This document shows positions 17,845-27,096 of a stretch of 64,000 nt of DNA, in pieces; within the stretch, counting starts at the first letter, position 1; the number at the start of each line of letters is the position of its first letter. The notes under the pieces are model-generated. The model did no database searches. It worked only from the letters and a program-made list of their open reading frames with translations, and was not told where the DNA came from. Origin of the DNA: an uncultured Duncaniella sp. (GTDB lineage: Bacteria > Bacteroidota > Bacteroidia > Bacteroidales > Muribaculaceae); contig CAJUKP010000007.1 of assembly GCA_910587165.1 (NCBI GenBank), positions 62,001 through 126,000 of the forward strand, written 5' to 3'. Made by a program: the position numbers and the translations under genes.

Positions 17845-18687
17845 TCAGTCAAGCTCGCAGATGTAGACCGGCAGGTCGGCCGGGGGGACGTCAACTGAGG
17901 TGCGGCCCATCATCTCCTCGAGATCTTTGAGCAGTCCGTTGAGATTGAAAGGGACGGGTGTCATTATCACTATGTGGCGGCAACCTTCCTCAAGAGGAGC
18001 AGGCTGTCCGCGTGAGATGGTCTGTTTTGCGCCGAGCATATAGTTGCCTATCGGCTGACCGAGCTCCGAGACTTCCACTCGCGCCCCGTCGGGCTTGATC
18101 TTGAGTATGTTGAAGTAGACCGGATAGTCATAGTCGCTGGTCATTGATATTTCCATCCCGCCTCCGGGCGTTGTCTCGCCTGTGAGGCTCACGGGCATTG
18201 TCGGCCGTGACGCGAAGTCGTTGGTGCGTATGGCGTTTACCAGACACTGGCACAGGTTTTCCGAGGTGATGTTCATTGCTGCCACCGCAGGATCGAGGGT
18301 GATGAGCGAGCGGGTCACCATGCCGGTCTGGTTGTAGACCTTCTGTTTCTTCTTCGTGCCGGTGATGCCACGGATGTTACCGTTGATTGCCGCCGAGTTG
18401 TCCGATGCTTTCGCCCGGGCATCCATCATGATGGTGGTTGTCGCAAATTTGCCGTGGGTGGTCGAGAGGAACAGTTTGCCGGACGCTGTGTTGAGGATCT
18501 CAACGAATCCGTTTTCGGGGATGTTGAGGATGTCATTGCCTACAAGTTTCATCTTCTTGCTTACAGGAGTGGAGGTGCCGTTCTTCTCAAGAGTGACGTT
18601 GCCCTTGAAATCGTTCACCTCGTATTGGGCGAATGCGGGAGTGAAAAATGTCAGGATAAGGCTAAGTATAAGCAGGTATCGTTTCAT
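17845..18687 (-). CDS. Exported FecR-like protein
   Basis: Protein of 280 residues with a signal peptide (MKRYLLILSLILTFFTPAFA). The first 80 mature residues resemble a FecR beta domain: FKGNVTLEKNG, then KLVGNDILNIPENGFVEIL and GKLFLSTTHGKF. The rest is beta-rich without a motif I know. It has no N-terminal anti-sigma helix bundle, so it is unlikely to work like the iron-siderophore FecR and is more like the FecR-domain partners of CHASE2 and CHAT proteins in other phyla. The start overlaps the CHASE2 stop by four bases (ATGA, 18684-18687), meaning coupled translation. Confidence 0.65.
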   Translation of the reverse strand: MKRYLLILSLILTFFTPAFAQYEVNDFKGNVTLEKNGTSTPVSKKMKLVGNDILNIPENGFVEILNTASGKLFLSTTHGKFATTTIMMDARAKASDNSAAINGNIRGITGTKKKQKVYNQTGMVTRSLITLDPAVAAMNITSENLCQCLVNAIRTNDFASRPTMPVSLTGETTPGGGMEISMTSDYDYPVYFNILKIKPDGARVEVSELGQPIGNYMLGAKQTISRGQPAPLEEGCRHIVIMTPVPFNLNGLLKDLEEMMGRTSVDVPPADLPVYICELD

Positions 18688-19850
18688 CGTGAAAGCAGGA
18701 ATTTAACTTTTTTAAGGTTCAGGATTGGAAATTTATTTTTGATCCATGCGACTGCGGCCTCGGCGCCGGTCCAGAAGTCGTTGGCCAGCAGCCCGAATGT
18801 GATCATCAGCAGCGAGTAGGAGAAGTTGACGATAAGACTGTAGTTGATGAACAGGTCATAGCCGTAGCGTATGGTGACATATAGCAGTATCAGCTGGAAC
18901 ACTCTCATTGACATTGACTTGATATTGGCCGGGATGAACATACTGAACGAGACGACCATGAAACACAGGATGAATGCGATGGCCCAGTTCCACCATTTGC
19001 CGAGCTTGTAGAAGTAGTGGCCCGAGAGGATGGTGGATATCGTGTGGGCATGGATCATGACTCCTGTCATTGAAGCCTTGACGGGGGTAGTGTGCATATC
19101 CTCGCGCTGGCTGAGCGAGCCGAGCAGCACTATCTTGCCGATCAGCTCCCCGGCATTGCCGGCGATTTCGTCAGGAGTGTATATCTTATATGTACGCGAG
19201 CAGAAATTGATGACCTCCTCGGGATTGTCGCGTTTCATGAGTGCTGCGGCGCGGTCAGGGGCGGCTATCTCCGTGATGGCAAGTGCGAAGGATGCTATCG
19301 AATCCGTGCGGCCCGGATATGCCGGTCTGAACTCGCGGATGGTGTGATCCCCCTCCACCGTCGGGAAATTGGTGGCGCCGACGGGGATGCCGGGGGCGAG
19401 GCTGTCCATGAGAAACGATGTGAGGTCAAGTCTGAACCGGTCCGTTGCGGAGGAGTCGGGTTTTACGGAAGCCGCCATCACGATGTTGGGGCAGCCTCTC
19501 AGGGCATTGATGATGTGGGAGTCATCCTCGTGCGGTTCGGCGAACAGGACGTCCACTCCCACGGCGCGCGGGGAGCATAGGGATATCATGTCGAGCACAT
19601 CGGCGATGCCGTCGCGGTCAAGATCGCCTATGTCCACGATCACCACGTCGGAGTCGAGGGTGCGGACGGCACGTTTGTCGGCCACATGGCTATAGAAGTC
19701 GTTGATGGTGAAGTCGCCTCTGTCGGGCGATGATATCATGGTGGCGGCGGAAAATGTAAGGGGCGAGAGGAGCACCTGTGACAGCAGAAACGCGAGGGTG
19801 GTTATACCCAGCGCTTTAAGATATTTCTTATGTCGTTCTTTCAGGTTCAT
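18684..19850 (-). CDS. CHASE2 domain membrane sensor without cytoplasmic output domain
   Basis: Protein of 388 residues. One N-terminal membrane helix (about 13-35) precedes a large extracytoplasmic CHASE2 domain (about 40-285). Family stretches include VVIVDIGDLDRDGIADVL, PRAVGVDVLFAEPH and the near-terminal IGKIVLLGSLSQREDMHTTP with GVMIHAHTISTIL. Three hydrophobic helices follow (about 290-365), then only ~25 basic residues. CHASE2 domains normally sense signals for kinases or cyclases fused behind the last helix; here nothing is fused, so output must come through partners. It is the first gene of the seven-gene operon and overlaps the FecR-like gene. Confidence 0.85.
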   Translation of the reverse strand: MNLKERHKKYLKALGITTLAFLLSQVLLSPLTFSAATMISSPDRGDFTINDFYSHVADKRAVRTLDSDVVIVDIGDLDRDGIADVLDMISLCSPRAVGVDVLFAEPHEDDSHIINALRGCPNIVMAASVKPDSSATDRFRLDLTSFLMDSLAPGIPVGATNFPTVEGDHTIREFRPAYPGRTDSIASFALAITEIAAPDRAAALMKRDNPEEVINFCSRTYKIYTPDEIAGNAGELIGKIVLLGSLSQREDMHTTPVKASMTGVMIHAHTISTILSGHYFYKLGKWWNWAIAFILCFMVVSFSMFIPANIKSMSMRVFQLILLYVTIRYGYDLFINYSLIVNFSYSLLMITFGLLANDFWTGAEAAVAWIKNKFPILNLKKVKFLLSR

Positions 19851-19958
19851 TCAGATAGTTTCTCCCGGTATAGACAAGGGTTATGGATAGGTCAGTGCTA
19901 ATAATGGTGGTAGTGATTATTCAATGTGTCACGGTCAAAGCTATCATACCAACGGTGA

Positions 19959-19989
19959 CAAATGTACGAATTTTAATCTAAAAAGCAAA
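19959..19989 (-). promoter_or_regulatory. Promoter of the CHASE2/caspase operon
   Basis: Read on the minus strand, TTTG (19989-19986) and TACATTTG (19966-19959) are 19 bases apart, matching the Bacteroidota consensus. The predicted start is near 19952, about 100 bases before the CHASE2 ATG. A second -7-like box, TAGCTTTG, lies at 19943-19936 without a clear upstream partner. Confidence 0.6.
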
Positions 19990-20117
19990 AAAAATATCAA
20001 AATATGTGAAGTTTCATAGCTGCATGGACTTTGAAATGATGTGAACTTATTGAAAGTGTAGAATTTACACCTATTAAGGCGTCATACCGGATGTTTACAA
20101 TTTTTTTGTGAAAAAAG

Positions 20118-20149
20118 TTTGAGTAATTGGAAAAAATGTTCTATATTTG
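20118..20149 (+). promoter_or_regulatory. Promoter of the susCDEF-type operon
   Basis: TTTG at 20118-20121 and TATATTTG at 20142-20149 with exactly 20 bases between them, an ideal match to the Bacteroidota -33/-7 pattern. Transcription should begin near 20156, which leaves about 520 bases of untranslated leader before the SusC start. Confidence 0.75.
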
Positions 20150-20156
20150 CCTCCGA

Positions 20157-20674
20157 ATTGGGAATCAGACTGCTGTCTGTCACTCCCGTTTCAACATTCC
20201 TGAAGAGCCTATCAGAGGGTATCGGCAGGACCAATCAGTAGAGAGAGAACATACATACAAAGGATTTTATTTAAGAGAGACCTACCTGCCGGGTTATTTC
20301 CGGCCTCAAGCAGTCAAGGCTCTCCACCGGTCGCCGCCACACCATGAGACGGTCCGGTCGAGGCAGCCCATCTTTCCATCCCCCCATCCAGCCGCAATCA
20401 CGTCTTCTTACCGCCGCGGTCTTCTCAAAGAACGAAATTCGGGCGACAGAGTGTCGCCACCGGCCGTCAGGTCATGACCTGACGTTGTCTGCGTCTACGC
20501 CGCAGACAACGGATAGTCCTAAACCCCCCTCTCCGCTGCCGTGTCCGGAGGCTTCGGCCAGCCATGAAACACGCCGTCAGTGTCAGTGCCTCCCCTCTTT
20601 CCGCCCGCAAAGGACCAATACATTAGAGATTATAAGAACATACATTACAACAAAACTTTCTAAAAAACTCTTGC
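20157..20674 (+). promoter_or_regulatory. Long structured leader of the susC transcript
   Basis: About 520 bases with no convincing gene. It holds a perfect 20-base palindrome (20465-20484). This is followed at once by a ten-base stem (20484-20493 with 20501-20510, GTTGTCTGCG/CGCAGACAAC) closing a seven-base loop. No run of T follows, so these are not plain terminators. The final 70 bases before the ATG are AT-rich and look unstructured. A role in post-transcriptional control, for example as a target for a small RNA or a switch sensing the glycan response, is an inference. Confidence 0.45.
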
Positions 20675-23600
20675 ATGAAGAACATTTGTTTTCAAATGAG
20701 TCGGAAAGTGTGGCTTGCCGCCCTGCTGGCAGTATGCTTTGCTTTCCCCGCTTTAGCGCAGAAGATCACGGTGACCGGCACCGTGATAGACCCGGAGGGT
20801 GAACCTCTGATCGGCGCAAGTGTGCTCGTACAGGGCGAAACAATGGGCACGGCCACCGACCTCGACGGCCGCTACTCGCTGTCAGTCCCTGCCGACGGCA
20901 CACTGGTATTCTCATACGTGGGCTACGAGACCCAGGAGATCGCCGTGAACAACCGCACCGTCATTGATGTGACCATGTCCGAAAACTCAGTGATGCTCGG
21001 CGAGGTTGTGGCCATCGGCTACGGCGTGGTTAAGAAGAGCGACGCCACCGGATCGGTGGCAGTGATCAAGCCCGATGACATCGAGGCCGGTATAGCCACC
21101 ACGGCATCCGATATGCTTGTGGGCGCGAGCCCCGGCGTGGTTGTCACCACCAACGGCGGTAATCCCACCGGCGGCGCCACCATCCGTATCCGCGGCGGCG
21201 CATCGCTCTCGGCATCCAACGACCCCCTCATCGTGATCGACGGTGTGCCCATGAACAGCCAGTCGATGGCCGGAGGCACAAATGCCCTCACCATGGTGTC
21301 GCCCGACAATATCGAGTCAATGACCATCCTCAAGGATGCCTCCGCCACCGCCATCTACGGTAGCCGTGCGTCCAACGGTGTGATCATCATCACCACCAAG
21401 AAGGGTCAGAGCGGACGTCCGCAGGTCAACTTCTCGGCCAACTTCCACATCGCCACCGCGCGCAAGACTCTCGATCTCATGGACGGCAACCAGCTCCGTG
21501 ACTTCGTGAACAACTATAACAATGATAAGGCAAAGGCCAATCTCAACGCTCCGTTCATCTCCGAGGAGGAGGCCGCAAAGATCAACACCGACTGGCAGAA
21601 AGAGGTGCTCCGCACTGTCTTCTCCCACGACTACTCGCTCAGTGTAGGCGGTCAGGCCGGCTGGCTCCCCTATCGTGTGAGCGCCACTTTCAACGACTCC
21701 AAGGGTATCGTGAAGACTTCGGAGATGAAGCGTACCACCGTGGGCTTCAACCTCAGTCCCAAGTTCTTCAACGGACTTCTCTCGGTCAACGCCAACGTCA
21801 ACGGCACATACGTTGACTCCCAGGAGGCCGATATGGGCGCCATCGGTGCAGCCACCACATTCTCGCCCACACTCCCCGTCCGTACCAACTACAGCACTGC
21901 CGACGCTCTCGGCAACCCCGTGTCGCCCATCTACAACGGCTATACCAATATCTTCGCCAACGGTGCGCCCGAGACCAATGCCGGACAGAACCCCGTGCAG
22001 CTCCTCAACGACCAGAGCAAGCGCGGCAAGGTGTGGTCGTCGACAGGCAACCTGCAGATCGACTATGCCCTGCACTTCCTTCCCGAGCTCCACTTCAACC
22101 TCAACCTCGGCTATCAGGTGAGCAAGAACACCTGGACCGATATCGTGAACCAGAACTCCATCATGGCCTGGCGCGGCAACTACAAGGACGGTGCCGGAAC
22201 ACGTCACCACAAGTATGAGCTGCAGCGCAACACCCTGCTCGACTTCTATGTGAACTACCGCAAGGATTTCGAGGCCATCAAGAGCAACCTCGACGTGATG
22301 GCCGGTTACTCATGGCAGCACTTCGACTATCATGGCCGCGAGCAGACGCTCATCAACACCCTCGGCTACAATATGGCGTTTGCCGGAAGCAGCTGGACCC
22401 TCAACGAAGATCCCGCCACCGCCGACCATATCGGACATTCGTATAACAACGTGCCCATGACCAAATGGGCCGGCCCGCAGCAGCTCATCTCCTTCTTCGG
22501 ACGTGTCAACTACACCTTCGACGACACCTATCTGCTCACATTCACCCTCCGCGACGATGCCTCCTCACGTTTCGCCAAGAACAACCGCTGGGGTCTCTTC
22601 CCCTCGCTGGCTCTCGGCTGGAAGATCATCAATATGCCCTTCATGGAATCAACACGCGACTGGTGGAACGACCTCAAGCTCCGTCTCGGCTGGGGTGTGA
22701 CCGGCCAGCAGCAGGTATCGGGCCTCTTCCCCTACATGGCCACCTACACCGTGTCGACTCCCCCCTTCCAGTATCTCGACCCCTCCGGCTCAGGCCAGTG
22801 GATCAACGCCCTCTATCCCAAGGCCTACGATCCCGACATCAAGTGGGAGGAGACCACCACATGGAACGTCGGTCTTGACTTCGCTTTCCTCAACAACCGC
22901 ATCACCGTGGCTGCCGACTGGTACAAGCGTACCACCAAGGACCTTCTGGCATTCGTCCCCACCGGCGGCATGAACACCTCCAACTATTTCGACCGCAACA
23001 TCGGCTCGCTCGATAACACCGGTGTCGAATTCACAGCCACCGCCCGTCCCGTCGTGACCAACGATTTCACCTGGACAACCGGTGTCAACATCGCCTACAA
23101 CAAGAACAAGATCACCAAACTCACCGGTGACTCTGAGACCTCGCAGATCGAGGCTGCCGGAACCCCCTCCGGAACAGGCGGCGGTCTGCAATATCATCTC
23201 GTGGGACATCCTGCCAACTCATTCTACGTGTACGAGCAGGTGTATGACAAGAACGGCAACCCTGTCGAGGGCCAGTATGTGGATCAGAACGCCGACGGTG
23301 TGATCAACGACGCCGACCGTATCGTCTACCACTCGCCCGATCCCAAGTGGACAATCTCCTGGAACAACAACTTCAACTACAAGAACTGGGATCTCGGCAT
23401 CGTGCTCCGCGCCAATCTTGGCAACTATGTCTACAACAACCCCCGCTTTGAGCGCACCCGTCCCGTCAACAACCTCTACGGCTATCAGCTCAACAACCTG
23501 ATGGCAGGTGAATATCTCTTCACCAGCGTGGCCCCGAGCGCTGTCAGCAGCTACTATGTGGAGAATGCCTCCTTCCTGCGCTGCGACAACATCACCCTGG

Positions 23601-23779
23601 GCTACACCCTGAACAATGTGCTCAAGGATGCCCTGAAGCTCCGCTTCTATGCAGCCGTGCAGAATCCCTTCGTGATCACCAAGTACAAGGGTCTCGACCC
23701 CGAGGTGAGCGGCGGTATCGACAACGATGTATATCCCCGTCCCGTCACCTGCACATTCGGCGTTGTCGCCACTTTCTAA
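20675..23779 (+). CDS. SusC-family TonB-dependent outer membrane transporter
   Basis: TonB-linked outer membrane porin of 1034 residues, the usual SusC length. A signal peptide (LLAVCFAFPALAQ) is followed by the carboxypeptidase-D-like regulatory domain (VTGTVIDPEGEPLIGASV). The plug carries the diagnostic stretches VVAIGYGVVKKSDATGSV, PLIVIDGVP and LKDASATAIYGSRASNGV. A 22-strand type barrel ends in aromatic TFGVVATF. It imports oligosaccharides captured by its SusD lid. There is no extra N-terminal signalling (STN) domain, so it should not feed an ECF sigma/anti-sigma pair. Two starts are possible, ATG 20675 and ATG 20696; the second also gives a good signal peptide. SusD follows after 30 bases. 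Confidence 0.96.
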   Translation: MKNICFQMSRKVWLAALLAVCFAFPALAQKITVTGTVIDPEGEPLIGASVLVQGETMGTATDLDGRYSLSVPADGTLVFSYVGYETQEIAVNNRTVIDVTMSENSVMLGEVVAIGYGVVKKSDATGSVAVIKPDDIEAGIATTASDMLVGASPGVVVTTNGGNPTGGATIRIRGGASLSASNDPLIVIDGVPMNSQSMAGGTNALTMVSPDNIESMTILKDASATAIYGSRASNGVIIITTKKGQSGRPQVNFSANFHIATARKTLDLMDGNQLRDFVNNYNNDKAKANLNAPFISEEEAAKINTDWQKEVLRTVFSHDYSLSVGGQAGWLPYRVSATFNDSKGIVKTSEMKRTTVGFNLSPKFFNGLLSVNANVNGTYVDSQEADMGAIGAATTFSPTLPVRTNYSTADALGNPVSPIYNGYTNIFANGAPETNAGQNPVQLLNDQSKRGKVWSSTGNLQIDYALHFLPELHFNLNLGYQVSKNTWTDIVNQNSIMAWRGNYKDGAGTRHHKYELQRNTLLDFYVNYRKDFEAIKSNLDVMAGYSWQHFDYHGREQTLINTLGYNMAFAGSSWTLNEDPATADHIGHSYNNVPMTKWAGPQQLISFFGRVNYTFDDTYLLTFTLRDDASSRFAKNNRWGLFPSLALGWKIINMPFMESTRDWWNDLKLRLGWGVTGQQQVSGLFPYMATYTVSTPPFQYLDPSGSGQWINALYPKAYDPDIKWEETTTWNVGLDFAFLNNRITVAADWYKRTTKDLLAFVPTGGMNTSNYFDRNIGSLDNTGVEFTATARPVVTNDFTWTTGVNIAYNKNKITKLTGDSETSQIEAAGTPSGTGGGLQYHLVGHPANSFYVYEQVYDKNGNPVEGQYVDQNADGVINDADRIVYHSPDPKWTISWNNNFNYKNWDLGIVLRANLGNYVYNNPRFERTRPVNNLYGYQLNNLMAGEYLFTSVAPSAVSSYYVENASFLRCDNITLGYTLNNVLKDALKLRFYAAVQNPFVITKYKGLDPEVSGGIDNDVYPRPVTCTFGVVATF

Positions 23780-23809
23780 CAAGTACCCAACAACAACAAC
23801 TCTGATTCA

Positions 23810-25633
23810 ATGAAAAGATTCAATAAATATTTCATCTCGATGGGCATCGCGGCCTCGGCGTTGGCAATGGGCTCCTGTGTGGGCGACCTTGACCTGCTTC
23901 CGTCCGATCCCCGCGAAATCACAGCCGCCGACTTCGCCAAGGACCCCGAGGGCTACATGAACTCCGTGCTTGCCGACGTGTATATGCAATTCGCCACCTA
24001 CGGCGCCAACGGCACAGCGTCGGTCCACAACTTCGACGGCGGTATGTCGACTTTCCAGCGTGCCATCTTCAATCTCGAGGAGATACCCACCGACGAGGCC
24101 AACTGGCTTCCTCAGGACGATGTCGACTTCGCCACACTCCAGTATGGCACCGTGGCTCCCAACAACAAGGTGCTCGTGGGTACCTACGGCCGTCTGGTGA
24201 TCAACATCTCGCTCTGTAATGACTTCATCCAGACAGTCAACAATGGCTACTTCAAGCTCAACACCCCCGAGCTCCAGGCCATGGCCGACGACTATATGCG
24301 CCAGTGCCGCATCCTGCGCGGAGGCTGCTACTACTATATGCTCTCCCTGTTCGGCAATGTCCCCTATGCCGACGAGAACTCCACCATCGGCGCCGTGGCT
24401 CCCCAGCTTCCCCGTGCCGAGGTGTTCGAGCGTGTGGTGGCCGATCTCGAGAAGGTGTCCGAGTCCTACGCATCCAAGCCTGCCACAACCCACTGGGGTT
24501 TCGTCGGTCAGGATGTCTGCGACGCTATCCTTGCCAAGCTTTATCTCAATGCCGAGCTCTTCACCGGCACACCCCAGTGGAACAAGTGTCTTGAGAAGGC
24601 CAATGCCGTGATCAACCGCCTGAAAGGTCCCGGTTTCCACGGTTCGGGTCTCGCCGAGCACTACCACAACCTCTTCGCCGCCAACAACCGCGACTATGCC
24701 ATCGGTGGCGCCAACGCTGTCAACGAGAACATCTGGGTGATCCCCTCCAGCGAGTCCAACCTCAAGAACTTTGCCGGTTCCACTCTGCTCATCGAGGGCT
24801 TCATCGCCTCTCAGGGTGTTCAGGAGACTCTCTTCGAGCCCAACCGCGACGATTTCGAGAAGGAAGCCGACTATAAGAAGGCCCTCGAGAAGTTCAACAA
24901 GGCCAAGGATTGGGAGAAGACAGTGTCATATACCTTCAACGGCATTGACTATTCGTTCAATCCCGAGAGCGAGGGATGCTGCATCAACACATGGTATAAT
25001 GTGGCACAGTCAGGCTGGAAGTGTATGACCGCCCGCGAGGAGTTTGTCGACAAGTTCGAATGGCTCGATCCCGAGTGCTCGCAGTCCGAAGATATCCGCG
25101 TTAAGAACTGGATGACCTCGTTCTTCGGTTTCAGTAAGGCAAACGAGGCTCTTGACCAGACACATTACGGCTCCAACGGCTATCTGCCCCTCAAGTACAC
25201 CAACTACAGACTCGACGCCAACGGCGAGGTGATGGATACCCCCAAGGGTCAGGACTGCGCCGATGCCGACTATGTGGTGATCCGTCTGGCCGAGATGTAT
25301 CTCACCGCCGCCGAGGCCATACTCCACGGAGCAGGTGAGAAGAACACCGCTCTGGTCTATGTCAACTACGTGCGCCAGCGTGCCGGTCTCGCTCCCTGGG
25401 TGAGCGCCGATCTCACACTCGATACACTTCTCGACGAGCGTGCCCGCGAGCTCTACACAGAGAACTGCCGCCGCACCGACCTGCTGCGCTACGGCAAGTA
25501 TCTCTCCGGCTACACCTGGAGCTGGAAGGGTGGCGTGCGCGAAGGTGCCGACCTGCCCGCATCCGCCGCTCTCTATCCTCTGCCCAGCACCGTGGTCAAC
25601 CTGGCCGGCTATGAGCAGAACCCCGGTTACTAA
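23810..25633 (+). CDS. SusD-family glycan-binding lipoprotein
   Basis: RagB/SusD family protein of 607 residues with a lipoprotein signal peptide ending in ALAMGSC, so it is anchored on the cell surface by a lipidated cysteine near residue 23. The helical TPR-like scaffold includes LCNDFIQTVNNGYF and QCRILRGGCYYYMLSLFGNVPY. The C-terminal family signatures are DYVVIRLAEMYLTAAEA and LLDERARELYTENCRRTDLLRYGKY (split across about residues 480-560). It forms the lid over SusC and hands it oligosaccharides. The gene sits 30 bases behind susC and 41 before the SusE-like gene. Ligand specificity cannot be read. Confidence 0.96.
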   Translation: MKRFNKYFISMGIAASALAMGSCVGDLDLLPSDPREITAADFAKDPEGYMNSVLADVYMQFATYGANGTASVHNFDGGMSTFQRAIFNLEEIPTDEANWLPQDDVDFATLQYGTVAPNNKVLVGTYGRLVINISLCNDFIQTVNNGYFKLNTPELQAMADDYMRQCRILRGGCYYYMLSLFGNVPYADENSTIGAVAPQLPRAEVFERVVADLEKVSESYASKPATTHWGFVGQDVCDAILAKLYLNAELFTGTPQWNKCLEKANAVINRLKGPGFHGSGLAEHYHNLFAANNRDYAIGGANAVNENIWVIPSSESNLKNFAGSTLLIEGFIASQGVQETLFEPNRDDFEKEADYKKALEKFNKAKDWEKTVSYTFNGIDYSFNPESEGCCINTWYNVAQSGWKCMTAREEFVDKFEWLDPECSQSEDIRVKNWMTSFFGFSKANEALDQTHYGSNGYLPLKYTNYRLDANGEVMDTPKGQDCADADYVVIRLAEMYLTAAEAILHGAGEKNTALVYVNYVRQRAGLAPWVSADLTLDTLLDERARELYTENCRRTDLLRYGKYLSGYTWSWKGGVREGADLPASAALYPLPSTVVNLAGYEQNPGY

Positions 25634-25674
25634 TCAACCCCCTCACACAACCCAAACAAATTTAGTCTTTCACA

Positions 25675-27006
25675 ATGAAAAAACTATATATCTTCGCGGC
25701 TATCGCTGCCACGGCCCTTGGCTTCACTGCGTGTGAGGACGACAAGGAACCCGTCTACAGCCAGCCCACAGAGTTTGTGCTCAACACACCCCCGATGTCA
25801 GGCCAGACCACCATCCTGCAGAAGGGAGATCTGGTGAACTTCACCTGCACCCAGCCCAACTACGGTGTGTCGCTCATCACCACCTACGTGATCGACGTGA
25901 CCTCAGCCGATGAGTTTGTCGAGGCTGCGGAGGGTACTGACGAGACTCCTGCCGTAGAGGCCAACTACAAGACCATCAGCCCCGCGGAGGCCAATCAGGC
26001 CAATTTCAACATCAAGGCCGAGGATCTCTCCAAGGCACTCCTGTTGCTTGACGGAATCGAGGGCTATTCTTCCTATCCCAAGGACGCCGATCCCATCTAT
26101 GAGGATGTGAAGGTGCGCTGCCGCGCTTACCTCAACGGTATCGAGGGTAGCGAGATCGCCTCGAATGTGGTGACAATGGCAGGAATCCAGGTCTACAATC
26201 CCTATCCCGCCGTTCCACGTTTCATCTATCTCGTTGGTAATCCGTCATGTAATGATGCCGGTCAGTGGGTAGAGCCTTCGAAAGGTAATGCGAAACATTA
26301 CGAGGCATGGGCTATCGAGGAGACCGGTGTCGGCACCGATGTCTACAACGGCTCTCTCGTGATCCCGGAAGGGGAGCAGTATTTCCGCTTCTATCTCGGT
26401 CTCGAAGGCTGGGGCGGCGATAACGCTCTTCCCTCGATCGGCCCGAAGGGTGTCGACGGTGAAAATGACCCCATCGACATCACAGCCGAACCCCAGACCT
26501 ACAAGGCTGTTCCCGGCAAGGGCTCATGGTTCACCTCGGCCTCGTTCCCCGGCGGAGCGGTGACCTTCACCCTCGACATGACCGTGGCCGACGACTGGAA
26601 GCTCACCGTAGCATTCGGCGAGGTGGTCAAGGAAAGCTATGTATATCTCTGCGGCGACTTCTCAGACTCTTTCAACTGGGCTACTCCTGATGAAACCAAC
26701 GCATCTGTCTATGAGAACTGGAGTCTTGTGGACCGCGGCAACACCGGCATCTACACCAATACCTTCGATCTGGAAGCCCACGACATCTACTTCCGTGTCT
26801 ATCCCGAGCTGACCGGATGGGGTGCGACACCCTACTCGGCAGATGCCACAGGCGCGAATGTCGATGTCACACTCAGCCAGGCATACGAGTATGTGACCGG
26901 CGAAGGATGCTGGCACTTCAACTGGACCGGAGGTGAGGTGACATTCACTCTCGACACCAAAACCGGCACCATGACAGTGACACCCGGAGCCACCATGACC
27001 GAGTGA
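25675..27006 (+). CDS. SusE-like surface glycan-binding lipoprotein
   Basis: Lipoprotein of 443 residues with the lipobox LGFTAC (Cys20). The N-terminal domain (VYSQPTEFVLNTPPMSGQT and following) is the SusE N-terminal fold, an immunoglobulin-like spacer. Two carbohydrate-binding modules of the SusE/SusF C-terminal type follow. They start at about residue 181 (RFIYLVGNPS) and residue 321 (SYVYLCGDFSDSFNWA), each with the W-x-x-P-like aromatic platform. Proteins of this type sit beside SusC/SusD and hold starch-like or other glycans at the surface. It is third in a four-gene operon. Binding to starch is known for the family's founder; for this copy it is only a possibility. Confidence 0.9.
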   Translation: MKKLYIFAAIAATALGFTACEDDKEPVYSQPTEFVLNTPPMSGQTTILQKGDLVNFTCTQPNYGVSLITTYVIDVTSADEFVEAAEGTDETPAVEANYKTISPAEANQANFNIKAEDLSKALLLLDGIEGYSSYPKDADPIYEDVKVRCRAYLNGIEGSEIASNVVTMAGIQVYNPYPAVPRFIYLVGNPSCNDAGQWVEPSKGNAKHYEAWAIEETGVGTDVYNGSLVIPEGEQYFRFYLGLEGWGGDNALPSIGPKGVDGENDPIDITAEPQTYKAVPGKGSWFTSASFPGGAVTFTLDMTVADDWKLTVAFGEVVKESYVYLCGDFSDSFNWATPDETNASVYENWSLVDRGNTGIYTNTFDLEAHDIYFRVYPELTGWGATPYSADATGANVDVTLSQAYEYVTGEGCWHFNWTGGEVTFTLDTKTGTMTVTPGATMTE

Positions 27007-27096
27007 GACAAAGAAAAACGCTAACCAAGGCAGTGGCGGCCTGAAGCGCCGCCACCGCCTGAAAGAAACAACATACCAACTATCATCCTGACAAGA

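Noticed and set aside
20127..20802. Open frames of 116 and 152 residues upstream of and overlapping susC
   Set aside because: The first starts inside the promoter -7 region and the second overlaps the SusC signal peptide in another frame; composition is that of noncoding leader with low-complexity proline and serine runs.
21317..22210. Minus-strand frame opposite susC (and 23219-23782, 23807-24667)
   Set aside because: Complement frames of susC and susD created by codon bias; no start context and no family resemblance.
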